Program-made: the position numbers and the translations under genes | From: Myxococcota bacterium | Lineage (GTDB): Bacteria > Myxococcota_A > UBA9160 > UBA6930 | Reading direction: 5' to 3' | NCBI GenBank assembly: GCA_028285625.1 | Contig: JANQOX010000006.1 | Span: 122,346 to 186,345 of the forward strand | DNA: 64,000 nt | Notes under the pieces: generated by a model | Database searches by the model: none | What the model was told of the DNA's origin: nothing | The model's input: the letters and a program-made list of their open reading frames with translations, nothing else | Shown: in pieces, positions 52,015-61,968 of the stretch | How the letters are laid out: every line of letters begins with the position of its first letter | How positions within the stretch are numbered: position 1 is the first letter of the stretch

Positions 52015-53924
52015 CGGGCCGTGCCTCCTTGGCTGGCGGGCCCCGCGCCGGATCCGAGGGAGCCGGGCAGGAAGCCGCGTTCGGTCTGCTCGACGATCAG
52101 GTCGAGCAGCGATGCGTAGCTGGAGTCGGCCGCGGGCACCTGGGCCTGCACGCCGTAGAGGAAGCCCTGGGCCATGGGCTTCATGGCGCGATCCACCTCC
52201 CGACGCGTCAGGTAGTAGCGGGCCTCGGAGAGGTAGGAAGCCGCGCGGTCGTCGAACTGCGACCGGATCAGGTCGGAGAGCTGGCCCACGAGCTTGTTGC
52301 GAAGCGCCTCGGCCACCTCGGTGTCGGTCGGCAGCTCGATCGGGTCGCCCTGGATGCCCGCCTGGTCGACCGCGTCCTGGTACTCGTCCGCGACCTCGAA
52401 CTTGGCGTTGAACTCCTGCGCGTAGGCGATCGAGCCCTTGCGCGTGTCGAAGATGCGTGCGGCGACCGTGGCGAAGCCCTTGATCTGCGAGCTGCCGCGC
52501 TTGTAGCGCACGGTCTCGAACTCGGGCACCGAGATCGTGGCCGGGGGCAGCGGCGGCGGAGGCGGTGCGGTGACGTTCCTGGAACTGGTCGACGTCGTGG
52601 CGTTGTTGCGCGCGCGCAGGGCGGCGTCGTAGGCGGGGTTCGGCTCGGTGCGCTCGCCGATCTGCACCCGCGCCAGGGCCGTCTGCTCCTGGTTCTGGTG
52701 GTCGATCTTGAGCAGGGAGACGTTGCCCGAGACGATCAGGTCGACGTCGAGTACGTCGCCGGCCTCGGCGAATCCCTGCTCCCGCATCACCAGGTCGATC
52801 TTCTCGCGCTCGGCGATGTGGATGCCGTAGGGCAGCACGCGGAACAGGTGGCTGATGAGGGCGTCCGAGAACTGCGCGCCCAGGTCGGGCTGATCGCGCG
52901 GCGCCCCGAAGGTGGGCACGGCGATGTACTGCTGGAGCTCCGCCTGCACGCGGTCGCGGGCATCGCGGTGAAGCTCGAACAGGCCGGGGGTGGACGCGTC
53001 GAGCTCGATGCCCTTCACGGCTTCGAGGTAGGCGCGCTCGGGCTCGTCCCGCTCGAGGCGCATGCGAGCCTGGTCGCGGTAGAAGGGCGCGCCGTTCATG
53101 CGGATGGTGTCGACGAGGCGCGCCAGCTCGGCCTCGCGCCCGCTCTCGATCACGGCGAGGTAGGCGGTGTAGTAGCGGTTCAGGCGCAGGTTCTCGGTGA
53201 CCTGCTCGCGCAGGATCGCGAGTTCGTGCTGAGCGAACTCGGCGCGAACCTGGGCGGCGCGCTCGGGGTCGGCCCCCAGGGCCTCGAGCTCGCGCAGCGC
53301 GGCACGGGCCGCTTCGAGGTCACGGCGGCCGAGCGCCCGCTCGATCTGGCCGATCAACAGGTCCGCCTCCGCCAGCGCGATGGCGCGCTCGGCACGGCTG
53401 AGCTCGGGATGCCCCGGGTCGATGGCCCGGGCCGCGGCAATCTCGGCGCGCGCCTCGTCCATGCGGCCCGCGTCGGCGCGTGCTCGCGACTGCGCGAGGT
53501 GGCTCTCGACCTGCGACTCCGCCGCGCGCAGGCGCTCTTCGAAGCGGGTCTTGGCGGCAGCGCGCCGCCGGCCCTGGGGGTCGTGCTGCGCCGCGCCATC
53601 GAGCACCTCGATGGCTTCGCGCAGGCGAACGGCTTCGGGCCCGCTGCCGTCGGCGACCGTCTCGGCGCGCGCGACCGCCTGCTCGACCAGCGTGTCGCGC
53701 ACGCCCTCGAGCTCCGCGCTCGCGGCGGTGTTGCCGGGGTTGGCCTGGAGGATCGCCTCGTAGGCGCGCGCGGCGCCCTCGAGGTTGCCTGCCTCGGCCT
53801 GCTTGCGTGCGGCCGAGAGCGCCTGCTGCGACTGGATCTGCGCGCAGCCGGTAGCGAGGCAGACGGTGAGGAGCGCGGCCGTGGCGACGGCCAGGCCCCG
53901 GAGGGCCGGCATCGGGAGTTTCAT
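52011..53924 (-). CDS. Predicted TPR lipoprotein with CsgG-like C-terminal half
   Basis: The protein is 637 residues. A signal peptide ends LATGCAQIQSQ (lipobox-like; Cys near 27). TPR-like helices cover about 30-110 (AARKQAEAGNLEGAARAYEAILQANPGN) and more helical repeats run to about 300. The second half has VPTFGAPRDQPDLGAQFSDALISHLFRVLPYGIHIAEREKIDLVMREQGF, a CsgG-type strand-helix-strand with the ERxKxDLVxxEQ motif near 370, then DVDLIVSGNVSLLKID, and a long C-terminal stretch to SYLSEARYYLTRREVDRAMKP. It is translationally coupled (ATGA) to the LpoB-caspase gene downstream, so both probably work in one envelope complex. Function unknown. Confidence 0.75.
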   Translation of the reverse strand: MKLPMPALRGLAVATAALLTVCLATGCAQIQSQQALSAARKQAEAGNLEGAARAYEAILQANPGNTAASAELEGVRDTLVEQAVARAETVADGSGPEAVRLREAIEVLDGAAQHDPQGRRRAAAKTRFEERLRAAESQVESHLAQSRARADAGRMDEARAEIAAARAIDPGHPELSRAERAIALAEADLLIGQIERALGRRDLEAARAALRELEALGADPERAAQVRAEFAQHELAILREQVTENLRLNRYYTAYLAVIESGREAELARLVDTIRMNGAPFYRDQARMRLERDEPERAYLEAVKGIELDASTPGLFELHRDARDRVQAELQQYIAVPTFGAPRDQPDLGAQFSDALISHLFRVLPYGIHIAEREKIDLVMREQGFAEAGDVLDVDLIVSGNVSLLKIDHQNQEQTALARVQIGERTEPNPAYDAALRARNNATTSTSSRNVTAPPPPPLPPATISVPEFETVRYKRGSSQIKGFATVAARIFDTRKGSIAYAQEFNAKFEVADEYQDAVDQAGIQGDPIELPTDTEVAEALRNKLVGQLSDLIRSQFDDRAASYLSEARYYLTRREVDRAMKPMAQGFLYGVQAQVPAADSSYASLLDLIVEQTERGFLPGSLGSGAGPASQGGTAR

Positions 53925-54088
53925 GCGGGGCGTACCTGGGTCTGGTTGGAGACGGTTCCCTCTTCGGTCAACCCAAGATACGTCACGACCCGCGGGGCGG
54001 AAGTCATCCGCGGCCCTCCGGGCCCAACTCCGGCATCGCGAAAGCCCATGATCTCGCGAAGAGAATGCCCCGCCCGCCACCCGCCGGC

Positions 54089-54106
54089 CTGTGTACATGT
54101 ACACAG
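54089..54106. promoter_or_regulatory. Perfect 18-bp palindrome in the TPR-lipoprotein/gltB intergenic region
   Basis: CTGTGTACATGTACACAG is its own reverse complement. It is distinctly AT-richer than the surroundings and lies in the 619-base divergent gap (53925-54543), 165 bases upstream of the lipoprotein start and about 190 bases upstream of the gltB -35 element. This size and symmetry suit a dimeric repressor or activator. The regulator is not encoded in the window. Confidence 0.65.
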
Positions 54107-54294
54107 CGCCTCCCCCCGAGGGGGCGAGGCCCTCCGTTCAGACCGACCCTGGCCCGCCGGTCATGTCCCCTGTCGCCCATACGCCGTCCGGCAATGCGTC
54201 CGGCCGACCGCTCATGCTCTTGACCACCCAAACGCCGTTCCCCCCCGAAACCGAGCCGATCACCTCGACGGAGCTGCGCCCAACGCAACGCACG

Positions 54295-54323
54295 TTGACA
54301 ACCAAGTCGGCTTCATCTAGGGT
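54295..54323 (+). promoter_or_regulatory. Strong sigma-70-type promoter for gltBD
   Basis: TTGACA (54295-54300, consensus -35), a 17-base spacer and TAGGGT (54318-54323). CAACG-CA-CGTTG (54286-54297) is an inverted repeat that overlaps the -35 box and may be an operator. The predicted leader to gltB is about 215 bases. The remainder of the gap holds no ORF I would call a gene; in-frame extension of gltB upstream is low-complexity and lacks any family similarity. Confidence 0.7.
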
Positions 54324-54543
54324 ACGCCTTCCGAAAAACATAGGTCTCTCGCGCACTTCCGAGACATTCGGCACTTCGTCAGGGCCTCCGAAGGACCCAC
54401 GGAGAGAGCCGGTCGCCCTCCCTCGCAGCGCCCTCAGGGCCCTCCATCGGGCGAGCCTCGGAGCGCCCCCCGCGACCCATGGGCCATGGTTGAGTCCGCC
54501 GGGGCGGGGCAACGAGCCCTCTTGCCCCAGGACCCCCCGCCCC

Positions 54544-57500
54544 ATGAACCGACTGCCGCGGAAGCAGGGACTCTACGACCCCGCCCTCGAGCACGACGCA
54601 TGTGGCGTGGGCTTCGTCGCGCAGATCTCGGGCGAGAAGACCAACGACGTCATCCACAAGGCGATCTCCGTCCTGTGCAACCTCGAGCATCGGGGCGCCT
54701 GCGGCTGTGATCCCGAGACCGGCGACGGAGCGGGGCTGATCGTCCAGCTGCCCGACGCGTTCCTGCGGCGTGAGGCCGGGGCGCTGGGGATCGAGCTGCC
54801 CGAGGTCGGGCGCTACGCCGCGGGCATGATCTTCCTCGACCAGGACGAGGACGCCGCGGCTTGGCAGGCCGCCGAACTCGAGCGGGTCATCGAGGCCGAG
54901 GGCCAGCAGGTACTCGGCTGGCGCGACGTGCCGCACGATCCGCAGGCCATCGGCTGGCTCGCGCGCGAGAGCATGCCCCGCATCCGACAGATCCTGGTCG
55001 GCGCGCGCGGTGCCTGCGAAGGCGACCAGGAAGCATTCGAGCGCAAGCTCTACGTGATCCGGAGGCTCGTCGAGAAGAGCGTCTGGGACCACGAGCATCA
55101 GGGGCGCGACCACTTCTTCTACATCCCCTCGCTCTCCAGCCGCACCATCGCCTACGTGGGCCTGGTCATGGCCACGCAGATCGAAGGGTTCTTTCCCGAT
55201 CTCACGGACCCCGCGTTCGTCTCGGCGCTCGGCCTGGTCCACTCGCGCTACAGCACCAACACGCTGGGCGCCTGGGATCTCGCTCACCCGTTCCGCTACA
55301 TGGCGCACAACGGCGAGATCAACACGATCCAGGGCAACGAGTACTGGATGCGCGCGCGCGAGGGCACGATGGCGTCGCCGCAGTTCGGAGGCGACCTCCA
55401 GAAGCTCTACCCGATCATGCGCGAAGGCGCCTCCGACTCGGCGCGCTTCGACAACGCCCTCGAGTTCCTGCACCTGACGGGTCGCTCGCTCCCCGAGGCC
55501 ATCCTGATGATGGTGCCCGAGGCCTGGGAGAACCGGGACGACATGGACCCGGACCTGCGCGCCTACTACGAGTACCACTCGTTCCTGCTCGAGCCGTACG
55601 ACGGGCCGGCGTCACTCGCCTTCACCAACGGTCGCATGATCGGCGCAGTACTCGATCGCAACGGGCTGCGCCCCTCGCGCTACGTGGTCACCAAGGACGG
55701 TTTCGTGGTGATGGCGTCCGAGGTGGGCGTGGTGGACATCGAGCCCGAGAACGTGCTGGTCAAGGAGCGCCTGCACCCCGGCAAGATCTTCTGTGTCGAT
55801 CTCGAGGCCGGCCGCATCGTCGAGGACGCCGAGATCAAGCGCGAGGTGGTGTCGGGCCGACCCTACCGCGAGTGGGTGGAGCGCAACCGGTTGGTGCTCG
55901 GCGACCTGCCCGAGGGCCCCGTGGCCCCCGAGCGCGGCGACGACGAGACGCGCTTCGCGCTGCAGCAGGCCTTCGGCTACTCGGTCGAAGACCTCAAGGT
56001 GCTGCTCGCGCCCATGGGCGACAAGGGCAAGTGGCCCATCGGCTCGATGGGCGAGGACGCCGCCCTGGCCTGTCTCTCGGACCGGCCGCAGATGCTCTAC
56101 CGCTATTTCAAGCAGCGCTTCGCCCAGGTCTCGAACCCGGCGATGGACTCGATCAACGAGCGGCCGGTGATGGCGCTCTACTCGCCGATCGGGTCCGAGG
56201 GCAACCTGCTGGAGGAGACCGAGGATCACGCGCGCATGATCCGGGTCGAGCACCCCGTGATCACCGACGAGGAGCTCGAGAAGCTGCGGCAGATCGACCA
56301 GCCGGGCTTCACCGCACGCACCCTGCGCTGTCTGTTCAAGGTGGCCGACGGCGGGCCGGGCCTGGTGGCGGCGCTCGACCGCATCTGTGCCGAGGCCGAG
56401 CAGGCGGTTCGCGACGGGGCCAACATCCTGATCCTCTCGGACCGTGGGGTCTCGCCCGACGAGGCGCCGATCCCCATGCTGCTGGCCACGGGCGCGGTGC
56501 ACCACCACCTGATTCGCGAGGCGCTGCGAACGCGCTGCGGGCTGGTGTGTGAGACCGGCGAAGCGCGCGAGGTCGCGCACATGGCGCTGCTGATCGGCTA
56601 CGGCGCCGGCGCCATCAATCCCTACCTGGCGCTCGAGACCCTCGACGAGCTGGCCCGAGACGGCAGCTACTTCGAGGAGCCCACCACACCCGAACAGGCT
56701 CGGGCGAACTACATCAAGGCCACCGACAAGGGGCTGCTCAAGACCTTCGCCAAGATGGGCATCTCGACGCTGCAGAGCTACCGCGGCGCGCAGATCTTCG
56801 AAGCCGTCGGGCTCGACGTCGCGCTGGTCGACCGCTGCTTCCGGGGCACCGCCTCTCGCGTGTCCGGTGTGGGCTACGACGTGATCGCACGCGAAGCGGC
56901 GCTGCGGCACTTCCGGGCGTTCCCGAAGGACGAGTACAGCTACCCCGAGCTCGATCCGGGTGGCCTCTACCAGTGGCGGGCCCGCGGCGAGCGCCACACG
57001 TTCAATCCCGACACCGTGTCGCGCCTGCAGATCGCGCTGCGCAACGGAAGCTACGAGGACTACAAGGCGTTCTCGGCGGCGGCCGATGGCGAGGCCGAGA
57101 CGGCCTGCACGCTGCGGGGGCTGTTCCGCTTCAAGACCGAGGCGCGCGAGTCGATTCCGATCGATCGGGTCGAGCCGGCCACGGAAATCGTGAAGCGCTT
57201 CTGCACCGGTGCCATGAGCTACGGCTCGATCTCGCTCGAGTCGCACCAGACCCTGGCGATCGCCATGAACCGTCTGGGCGGCAAGAGCAACACCGGCGAG
57301 GGGGGAGAAGACCCCGACCGCTTCACCGCGGACGACAATGGCGACCTGCGACGCAGCGCCATCAAGCAGGTGGCGTCCGGGCGCTTCGGCGTGACCAGCT
57401 GGTACCTGGTCAACTCCGACGAGATCCAGATCAAGGTGGCCCAGGGCGCGAAGCCCGGTGAGGGCGGTGAGCTGCCCGGCCACAAGGTGAACGAGACCAT

Positions 57501-59079
57501 CGCCAAGGTGCGTCACTCGACGCCGGGCGTGGGGCTGGTCTCGCCGCCGCCCCACCACGACATCTACTCGATCGAGGACCTCGCCCAGCTCATCTACGAC
57601 CTGAAGAACGCGAACCGGACGTCCCGCGTCTCGGTGAAGCTCGTCTCGGTCACGGGCGTCGGCACCATCGCGGCAGGCGTTTCCAAGGGCAAGGCCGACG
57701 GCGTGCTGATCAGCGGCATGGACGGGGGCACCGGTGCCTCGCCCCAGGCCTCGATCAAGTACGCGGGGCTTCCCTGGGAGATCGGTCTGGCCGAGACCCA
57801 GCAGACGCTGGTGCTGAACGACCTGCGCGGGCGCATCAAGGTGCAGACGGACGGCGGCCTGAAGACCGGCCGGGACGTGGCCATCGCCGCGCTGCTCGGC
57901 GCCGACGAGTACGGCTTCTCCACGGCGCCGCTCGTGGCCATGGGCTGCATCCTGATGCGGGTCTGCCACCTCAACACCTGCCCGGTGGGGATCGCCACCC
58001 AGGATCCGGTGCTGCGCGAGCGCTTTGCGGGAACCCCGGACAGCGTCGTGCAGTACATGCTGTGGATCGCCGAGGAGACCCGCGAGATCATGGCCGAGCT
58101 CGGGTTCGAGAAGCTCGACGACATGATCGGGCAGGTCTCGCTGCTCGACGTGGCGCGCGCCCAGAACCACTGGAAGCAGAAGGACCTCGACTTCGAGGCG
58201 CTCTTCCACGAGCCCGACGTGCCGCACGCCCGCTACAACGACGGATCGCAGACCCTCGAGGAGGAGCTCGAAGAGGTGCTCGACGTGGCCCTGCTGCCCG
58301 ACGTCGCACCCGCCATCGAGCGCGGCGAGCGCGTGGTGATCGAGCGACCGATCCGCAACACGGACCGCACCTTCGGAGCGATCATCGGCTCGGAGGTCTC
58401 TCGGGCCCATGGCGAAGCGGGCCTTCCCGAGGACACGATCACGTTCAAGCTGAAGGGCAGCGCCGGGCAGAGCCTGGGTGCCTTCTGCACCCACGGCCTC
58501 ACCTTCGAGGTCGATGGCGACACCAATGACTATGCCGGCAAGGGCCTGTGCGGCGGCAAGATCATCGTGCGCGTGCCCGGGGGCTCGACCTTCGACCCGG
58601 CCCAGAACATCATCACCGGCAACGTCGTGCTCTACGGGGCGACCGGCGGCGAGGCCTACTTCCAGGGCGTGGCCGGCGAGCGTTTCTGCGTGCGCAACAG
58701 CGGCGCGACCACCGTGGTCGAGGGTGTGGGCGAGCACGGCTGCGAGTACATGACCGGAGGCAACGCGGTGATCCTCGGCCCCACGGGCCGGAACTTCGCT
58801 GCGGGCATGAGCGGCGGGATCGCCTACGTGCTCGACGAGGACGGCCAGTTCGCGAGCCGCGTGAATACCGAGACGGTCGACCTCGACCCGATCGACGCCG
58901 AAGACGTGACGCTGCTCCAGCGGCTGCTGCGCAACCACTTCAAGTACACGCGCAGCGCGAAGGCCGACGAGGTGTTGCGCAAGTGGGACGCGTTCGCGCC
59001 GAAGTTCGTGAAGGTGTTCCCCAAGGACTACAAGCGGGCGCTCGGCGACCGAATCGACGCGGAGAGCGGCAATGGCTGA
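54544..59079 (+). CDS. gltB: Glutamate synthase (NADPH) large subunit
   Basis: GOGAT alpha subunit, 1511 residues. It channels ammonia from glutamine to 2-oxoglutarate. [17 protein letters not shown] places the class II amidotransferase Cys at residue 20 after a short propeptide. N-terminal motifs [19 protein letters not shown] and [28 protein letters not shown] are intact. The FMN-binding synthase domain has [17 protein letters not shown] and GGTGASP. The 3Fe-4S Cys cluster CHLNTCPVG is near 1142. A C-terminal GXGXG repeat domain ends the protein. ATG 54544 is the start immediately before the propeptide. Downstream of a strong promoter. Confidence 0.97.
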   Translation: MNRLPRKQGLYDPALEHDACGVGFVAQISGEKTNDVIHKAISVLCNLEHRGACGCDPETGDGAGLIVQLPDAFLRREAGALGIELPEVGRYAAGMIFLDQDEDAAAWQAAELERVIEAEGQQVLGWRDVPHDPQAIGWLARESMPRIRQILVGARGACEGDQEAFERKLYVIRRLVEKSVWDHEHQGRDHFFYIPSLSSRTIAYVGLVMATQIEGFFPDLTDPAFVSALGLVHSRYSTNTLGAWDLAHPFRYMAHNGEINTIQGNEYWMRAREGTMASPQFGGDLQKLYPIMREGASDSARFDNALEFLHLTGRSLPEAILMMVPEAWENRDDMDPDLRAYYEYHSFLLEPYDGPASLAFTNGRMIGAVLDRNGLRPSRYVVTKDGFVVMASEVGVVDIEPENVLVKERLHPGKIFCVDLEAGRIVEDAEIKREVVSGRPYREWVERNRLVLGDLPEGPVAPERGDDETRFALQQAFGYSVEDLKVLLAPMGDKGKWPIGSMGEDAALACLSDRPQMLYRYFKQRFAQVSNPAMDSINERPVMALYSPIGSEGNLLEETEDHARMIRVEHPVITDEELEKLRQIDQPGFTARTLRCLFKVADGGPGLVAALDRICAEAEQAVRDGANILILSDRGVSPDEAPIPMLLATGAVHHHLIREALRTRCGLVCETGEAREVAHMALLIGYGAGAINPYLALETLDELARDGSYFEEPTTPEQARANYIKATDKGLLKTFAKMGISTLQSYRGAQIFEAVGLDVALVDRCFRGTASRVSGVGYDVIAREAALRHFRAFPKDEYSYPELDPGGLYQWRARGERHTFNPDTVSRLQIALRNGSYEDYKAFSAAADGEAETACTLRGLFRFKTEARESIPIDRVEPATEIVKRFCTGAMSYGSISLESHQTLAIAMNRLGGKSNTGEGGEDPDRFTADDNGDLRRSAIKQVASGRFGVTSWYLVNSDEIQIKVAQGAKPGEGGELPGHKVNETIAKVRHSTPGVGLVSPPPHHDIYSIEDLAQLIYDLKNANRTSRVSVKLVSVTGVGTIAAGVSKGKADGVLISGMDGGTGASPQASIKYAGLPWEIGLAETQQTLVLNDLRGRIKVQTDGGLKTGRDVAIAALLGADEYGFSTAPLVAMGCILMRVCHLNTCPVGIATQDPVLRERFAGTPDSVVQYMLWIAEETREIMAELGFEKLDDMIGQVSLLDVARAQNHWKQKDLDFEALFHEPDVPHARYNDGSQTLEEELEEVLDVALLPDVAPAIERGERVVIERPIRNTDRTFGAIIGSEVSRAHGEAGLPEDTITFKLKGSAGQSLGAFCTHGLTFEVDGDTNDYAGKGLCGGKIIVRVPGGSTFDPAQNIITGNVVLYGATGGEAYFQGVAGERFCVRNSGATTVVEGVGEHGCEYMTGGNAVILGPTGRNFAAGMSGGIAYVLDEDGQFASRVNTETVDLDPIDAEDVTLLQRLLRNHFKYTRSAKADEVLRKWDAFAPKFVKVFPKDYKRALGDRIDAESGNG

Positions 59080-59129
59080 ACGCAGGGAGGCCCTCACCGT
59101 GGCTGATCGCAGGGAGGGCCTCGACCATG
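59072..59129 (+). repeat. 27/28-bp repeat at the gltB-gltD junction duplicating SD and start
   Basis: Copies at 59072-59098 (ATGGCTGAACGCAGGGAGG...), 59099-59126 (GTGGCTGATCGCAGGGAGG...) and the real gltD start at 59127 (ATGGCTGA). Each full copy has a start-like codon plus AGGGAGG, so the gltD ATG is served by the SD of copy 2. ATG 59072 opens a 20-codon ORF ending at 59134 that overlaps both genes. Confidence 0.85.
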
Positions 59130-60596
59130 GCTGACCCCCGAGGCTTTCTGAAGCATGGGCGCGAGGGCACGCCCTACCGACCCGTGGAGGAGCGCGTCGA
59201 CGACTACCGCCTGGTGCAGGAGGACTTTCCGCGCGAGCGCACGCAGGAGCAGGCGGCGCGCTGCATGGATTGCGGGATTCCGTTCTGCAACGACGGCTGC
59301 CCGCTCGGCAACGTGATCCCCGACTTCAACGACCTGGTCTACCGGGACAAGTGGGAGGACGCGCTGCTGCGCCTCCACTCCACGAACAACTTCCCGGAGT
59401 TCACGGGCCTGGTCTGTCCGGCGCCCTGCGAGCAGGCGTGTGTCCTCGGGATCAACCAGGACCCGGTGACGATCAAGCAGGTCGAGTGGGAGATCGTCCG
59501 CCGCGGCTGGGAAGAGGGCTGGATCCGCCCGATCCTTCCCGAGCGCCGGACCGGTCGCTCGGTGGCCGTGGTGGGCTCGGGCCCCGCGGGCCTCTCGGCG
59601 GCCCAGCAGCTGAACCGCGCCGGGCACACGGTGACGGTCTTCGAGAAGGCCGACCGGATCGGTGGCCTGCTCCGCTACGGCATCCCGGACTTCAAGCTCG
59701 AAAAGCACGTGATCGACCGGCGCGTGGAGCAGATGCGCGAAGAGGGCGTGGTCTTCCAGACGGGCGTGGCCGTGGGCGTCGACCTGTCCGCCCAGGAGCT
59801 TCGCCAGAGTTTCGATGCCGTGGTGCTCTGCATGGGCAGCGAGCAGCCCCGGGACCTGCCGGTCCCGGGTCGCGAGCTGGCCGGCGTGCACTACGCCATG
59901 GAGTTCCTGCCCCAGCAGAACCGCCGCGTCGCCGGTGACACCCTCGATCCGGCCGCGGACATCCTCGCCACCGGCAAGCACGTGGTCATCCTCGGGGGAG
60001 GCGACACCGGCTCCGACTGCATCGGAACCTCGCATCGCCAGGGCGCGGCCTCGGTCACGTCCCTCGAGCTGCTCCCGCAGCCCCCGGAGGGTCGTCACGA
60101 GTCCGAGCCGTGGCCGCTCTCGAAGCGGTACTACTTCAACGTCTCGAGCTCTCACGCCGAGGGCGGCGAGCGGCGCTACGCGCTCCAGACCCAGCTGCTC
60201 GCGGGTGAAAACGGCCGCGTGACCGAGCTGCGCGGCGTCGAAGTGGAGTTCGACCGGGATCGGCTGAACCGGCCCCTCATGAACACCATGGCGGAGGTGC
60301 CGAACAGCGAGTTCAGCCTGCCTGCCGACCTGGTGCTGCTGGCCATGGGCTTCGTCCACCCCGTCCACGAGGGTCTCGTGAACGATCTGGGCGTGGCTCT
60401 CGACGGCCGCGGCAACGTACAGGCCGACGCGCGCAGCTTCGCCACCAGCGAGCCCGGCATCTTCGTCGCCGGCGATGCCCGCCGGGGCCAGTCCCTGGTG
60501 GTGTGGGCCCAGTGGGAGGGGCGCGAAGCCGCGCGCGCAGCGGACGCCTACCTGATGGGCGAGTCGCGCCTCCAGAGCCGCAACCGCTACGTGTAG
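59127..60596 (+). CDS. gltD: Glutamate synthase (NADPH) small subunit
   Basis: FAD- and 4Fe-4S-dependent subunit that passes electrons from NAD(P)H to GltB. The protein is 489 residues. The N-terminal Cys motifs [17 protein letters not shown] and [13 protein letters not shown] bind the clusters. [43 protein letters not shown] is the FAD site and [23 protein letters not shown] the NADPH site. It ends [21 protein letters not shown] 59127 is chosen for the AGGGAGG at 59111-59117 and the conserved [13 protein letters not shown] start. Confidence 0.96.
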   Translation: MADPRGFLKHGREGTPYRPVEERVDDYRLVQEDFPRERTQEQAARCMDCGIPFCNDGCPLGNVIPDFNDLVYRDKWEDALLRLHSTNNFPEFTGLVCPAPCEQACVLGINQDPVTIKQVEWEIVRRGWEEGWIRPILPERRTGRSVAVVGSGPAGLSAAQQLNRAGHTVTVFEKADRIGGLLRYGIPDFKLEKHVIDRRVEQMREEGVVFQTGVAVGVDLSAQELRQSFDAVVLCMGSEQPRDLPVPGRELAGVHYAMEFLPQQNRRVAGDTLDPAADILATGKHVVILGGGDTGSDCIGTSHRQGAASVTSLELLPQPPEGRHESEPWPLSKRYYFNVSSSHAEGGERRYALQTQLLAGENGRVTELRGVEVEFDRDRLNRPLMNTMAEVPNSEFSLPADLVLLAMGFVHPVHEGLVNDLGVALDGRGNVQADARSFATSEPGIFVAGDARRGQSLVVWAQWEGREAARAADAYLMGESRLQSRNRYV

Positions 60597-60607
60597 CGCC
60601 GCGGGCG

Positions 60608-60623
60608 ACCCCTCGGAGGGGGT
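60608..60623 (+). terminator. GC hairpin after gltD
   Basis: ACCCCTC and GAGGGGGT form a short stem with a 1-base core 12 bases after the gltD stop. No T tract follows. A plausible transcript end, since a separate promoter for zapB lies 50 bases further on. Confidence 0.35.
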
Positions 60624-60674
60624 GCGCGCCCCGCGTGATCGCGTGCGCACCGTCGGCAGAATGGCGTTTGCTGC

Positions 60675-60704
60675 TTGACGCGCTTCGCTCGCCCTCGTTA
60701 CGAT
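60675..60704 (+). promoter_or_regulatory. Candidate promoter for zapB-zapA-fau-tyrS
   Basis: TTGACG (60675-60680), an 18-base spacer and TACGAT (60699-60704). It would place transcription start near 60711, so an upstream ATG at 60703 in the zapB frame would not be transcribed. Confidence 0.45.
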
Positions 60705-60789
60705 GCTCAGGACCGCAGGGGGTGCGATCATCCGAGGTAACGAGCACACCGGCGCAGCCCACGAGGCCGCGCATGCCGACCTCGACGCG

Positions 60790-61065
60790 ATGGAGCGTCT
60801 CGAGCTACTCGTTCGAACGCTCGTCGAGCGTTACGGCACGCTGAGCCAGGAGTGCCAGGCCCTGCGCGGCGATGCCGACGCTCAGTCGGCGGTGGTGGCG
60901 CAGCGCGACGCGCGCATCGCCGAGCTCGAAGCCGAGCTGCGCGTCTCGAATCAGCAGCGCGTCGATGTCGGCAAGCGCATCGACGACCTGCTCGGTCAGT
61001 TCGATCAGCTCGAGCAAGCCCTGACCCCCGACGACGCCGACGGCGATACCGGGGCGTCGAGCTAG
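60790..61065 (+). CDS. Cell division protein ZapB-like coiled-coil protein
   Basis: Short coiled-coil protein of 91 residues. MERLELLVRTLVERYGTLSQECQALRGD, then AQRDARIAELEAELRVSNQQRVDVGKRIDDLLGQFDQLEQAL, is a single heptad-rich helix like DUF904/ZapB proteins that cross-link FtsZ rings through ZapA, encoded next. The start is taken at ATG 60790, where the family usually begins; an in-frame ATG at 60703 would add 29 residues but overlaps the predicted -10 box. No clear SD precedes either. Three bases separate it from zapA. Confidence 0.72.
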   Translation: MERLELLVRTLVERYGTLSQECQALRGDADAQSAVVAQRDARIAELEAELRVSNQQRVDVGKRIDDLLGQFDQLEQALTPDDADGDTGASS

Positions 61066-61068
61066 TCC

Positions 61069-61362
61069 GTGGCGAAGCGCGCCGTCGCCGTCCAGATCCT
61101 CGGCCGCGAGTACCGCATCCGCACCGACTCCGACGAAGACGCGGTGCACGCGGCGGCCGAGCTGGTGGAGACGACGCTCGGGCGGGTGAAGGGACGGGCC
61201 GCCACGGTGGACACCGTGGACGTCGCGATCATGGCGGCGCTGAACCTCGCGAATCAGCTCATCGCCCAGCGCGATGCGGCACCGCCGCCGGTCGACGATG
61301 CGCGCCTCGAGCAGCTCTCGCTGTTGGTGGAGTCGGCGCTCGACGCCAGCGCCGCGTCCTGA
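61069..61362 (+). CDS. zapA: Cell division protein ZapA
   Basis: FtsZ-ring stabiliser, 97 residues. VAVQILGREYRIRTDSDEDAVHAAAELVETTL is the conserved N-terminal domain and DVAIMAALNLANQLIAQRD the start of the dimer-forming helix. Its order with zapB and the 5-formyl-THF cyclo-ligase gene is the widespread zapA-ygfA arrangement. In gammaproteobacteria 6S RNA often lies between zapA and ygfA; here only three bases separate them. The start is GTG. Confidence 0.88.
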   Translation: MAKRAVAVQILGREYRIRTDSDEDAVHAAAELVETTLGRVKGRAATVDTVDVAIMAALNLANQLIAQRDAAPPPVDDARLEQLSLLVESALDASAAS

Positions 61363-61365
61363 CCC

Positions 61366-61968
61366 TTGGGCTCTGCCCTCGGGGCCGCCAAGCGCGCGCT
61401 GCGCCAGGAGATGGATGCGCGCCGGCGTGCGCTGGCGGACGCGGATGCGCAGTGCGCAGCCCGGGCCGCCGCCGCGCATCTCGTCGCTGATCCTGCGTTC
61501 GGGGCCGCCCGCCGTGTCGCGCTCTATGCGGCGTATGGTGGTGAGCTCTCGATGGCGGCTCTGGCGGCCTCGGTCCGTGCCGAGGCCCGGCCGGTGCTGT
61601 GGCCGCGGATGGAGGCCGGCGGAGGTCTCGCCCTGGCCGAGGCCTTCACCGAAGAGCTGGTGCCCGACGCCTACGGCATTCCGTCGCCGCCGGCCGACCG
61701 GCCGGAAACCGCGCTCGGCGAGGGAGACCTGGTGCTGGTTCCCGGACTCGCGTTCGACGCGGCCGGACGACGGCTGGGCCGCGGCGGCGGCCATTACGAC
61801 CGGCTGATCGCGGCGGCCGGGGAGGGCGCGCGCTTCGTGGGAGCGGGCTATGGGTTCCAGTGCGTGCCCGAGGTCCCGGCCGGCGGACACGACCAATGCA
61901 TGAACGGCGTGCTGACCGAAGACGGACTTCGGTGGATCGCCCAGGACCGCGAGGAACCCCTTGGCTGA
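61366..61968 (+). CDS. 5-formyltetrahydrofolate cyclo-ligase
   Basis: ATP-dependent conversion of 5-formyl-THF to 5,10-methenyl-THF. The protein is 200 residues. [16 protein letters not shown] at the N-terminus is typical, [11 protein letters not shown] and VLWPRM follow, and the catalytic/nucleotide motif is [13 protein letters not shown] near residue 140. [18 protein letters not shown] is the family signature. TTG 61366. The 3' end overlaps tyrS by eight bases. Confidence 0.92.
   Translation: MGSALGAAKRALRQEMDARRRALADADAQCAARAAAAHLVADPAFGAARRVALYAAYGGELSMAALAASVRAEARPVLWPRMEAGGGLALAEAFTEELVPDAYGIPSPPADRPETALGEGDLVLVPGLAFDAAGRRLGRGGGHYDRLIAAAGEGARFVGAGYGFQCVPEVPAGGHDQCMNGVLTEDGLRWIAQDREEPLG

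Noticed and set aside
54091..54543. Upstream in-frame extension of gltB (about 150 residues)
   Set aside because: It contains a consensus promoter and has no family similarity. The ATG at 54544 precedes the normal propeptide and Cys.
60703..60789. ATG 60703 as the zapB start
   Set aside because: It overlaps the predicted -10 element and adds 29 residues unlike ZapB. I keep it as an alternative.
61363..61365. 6S RNA expected between zapA and the cyclo-ligase gene in some bacteria
   Set aside because: Only three bases separate the two genes, so no RNA gene fits here.
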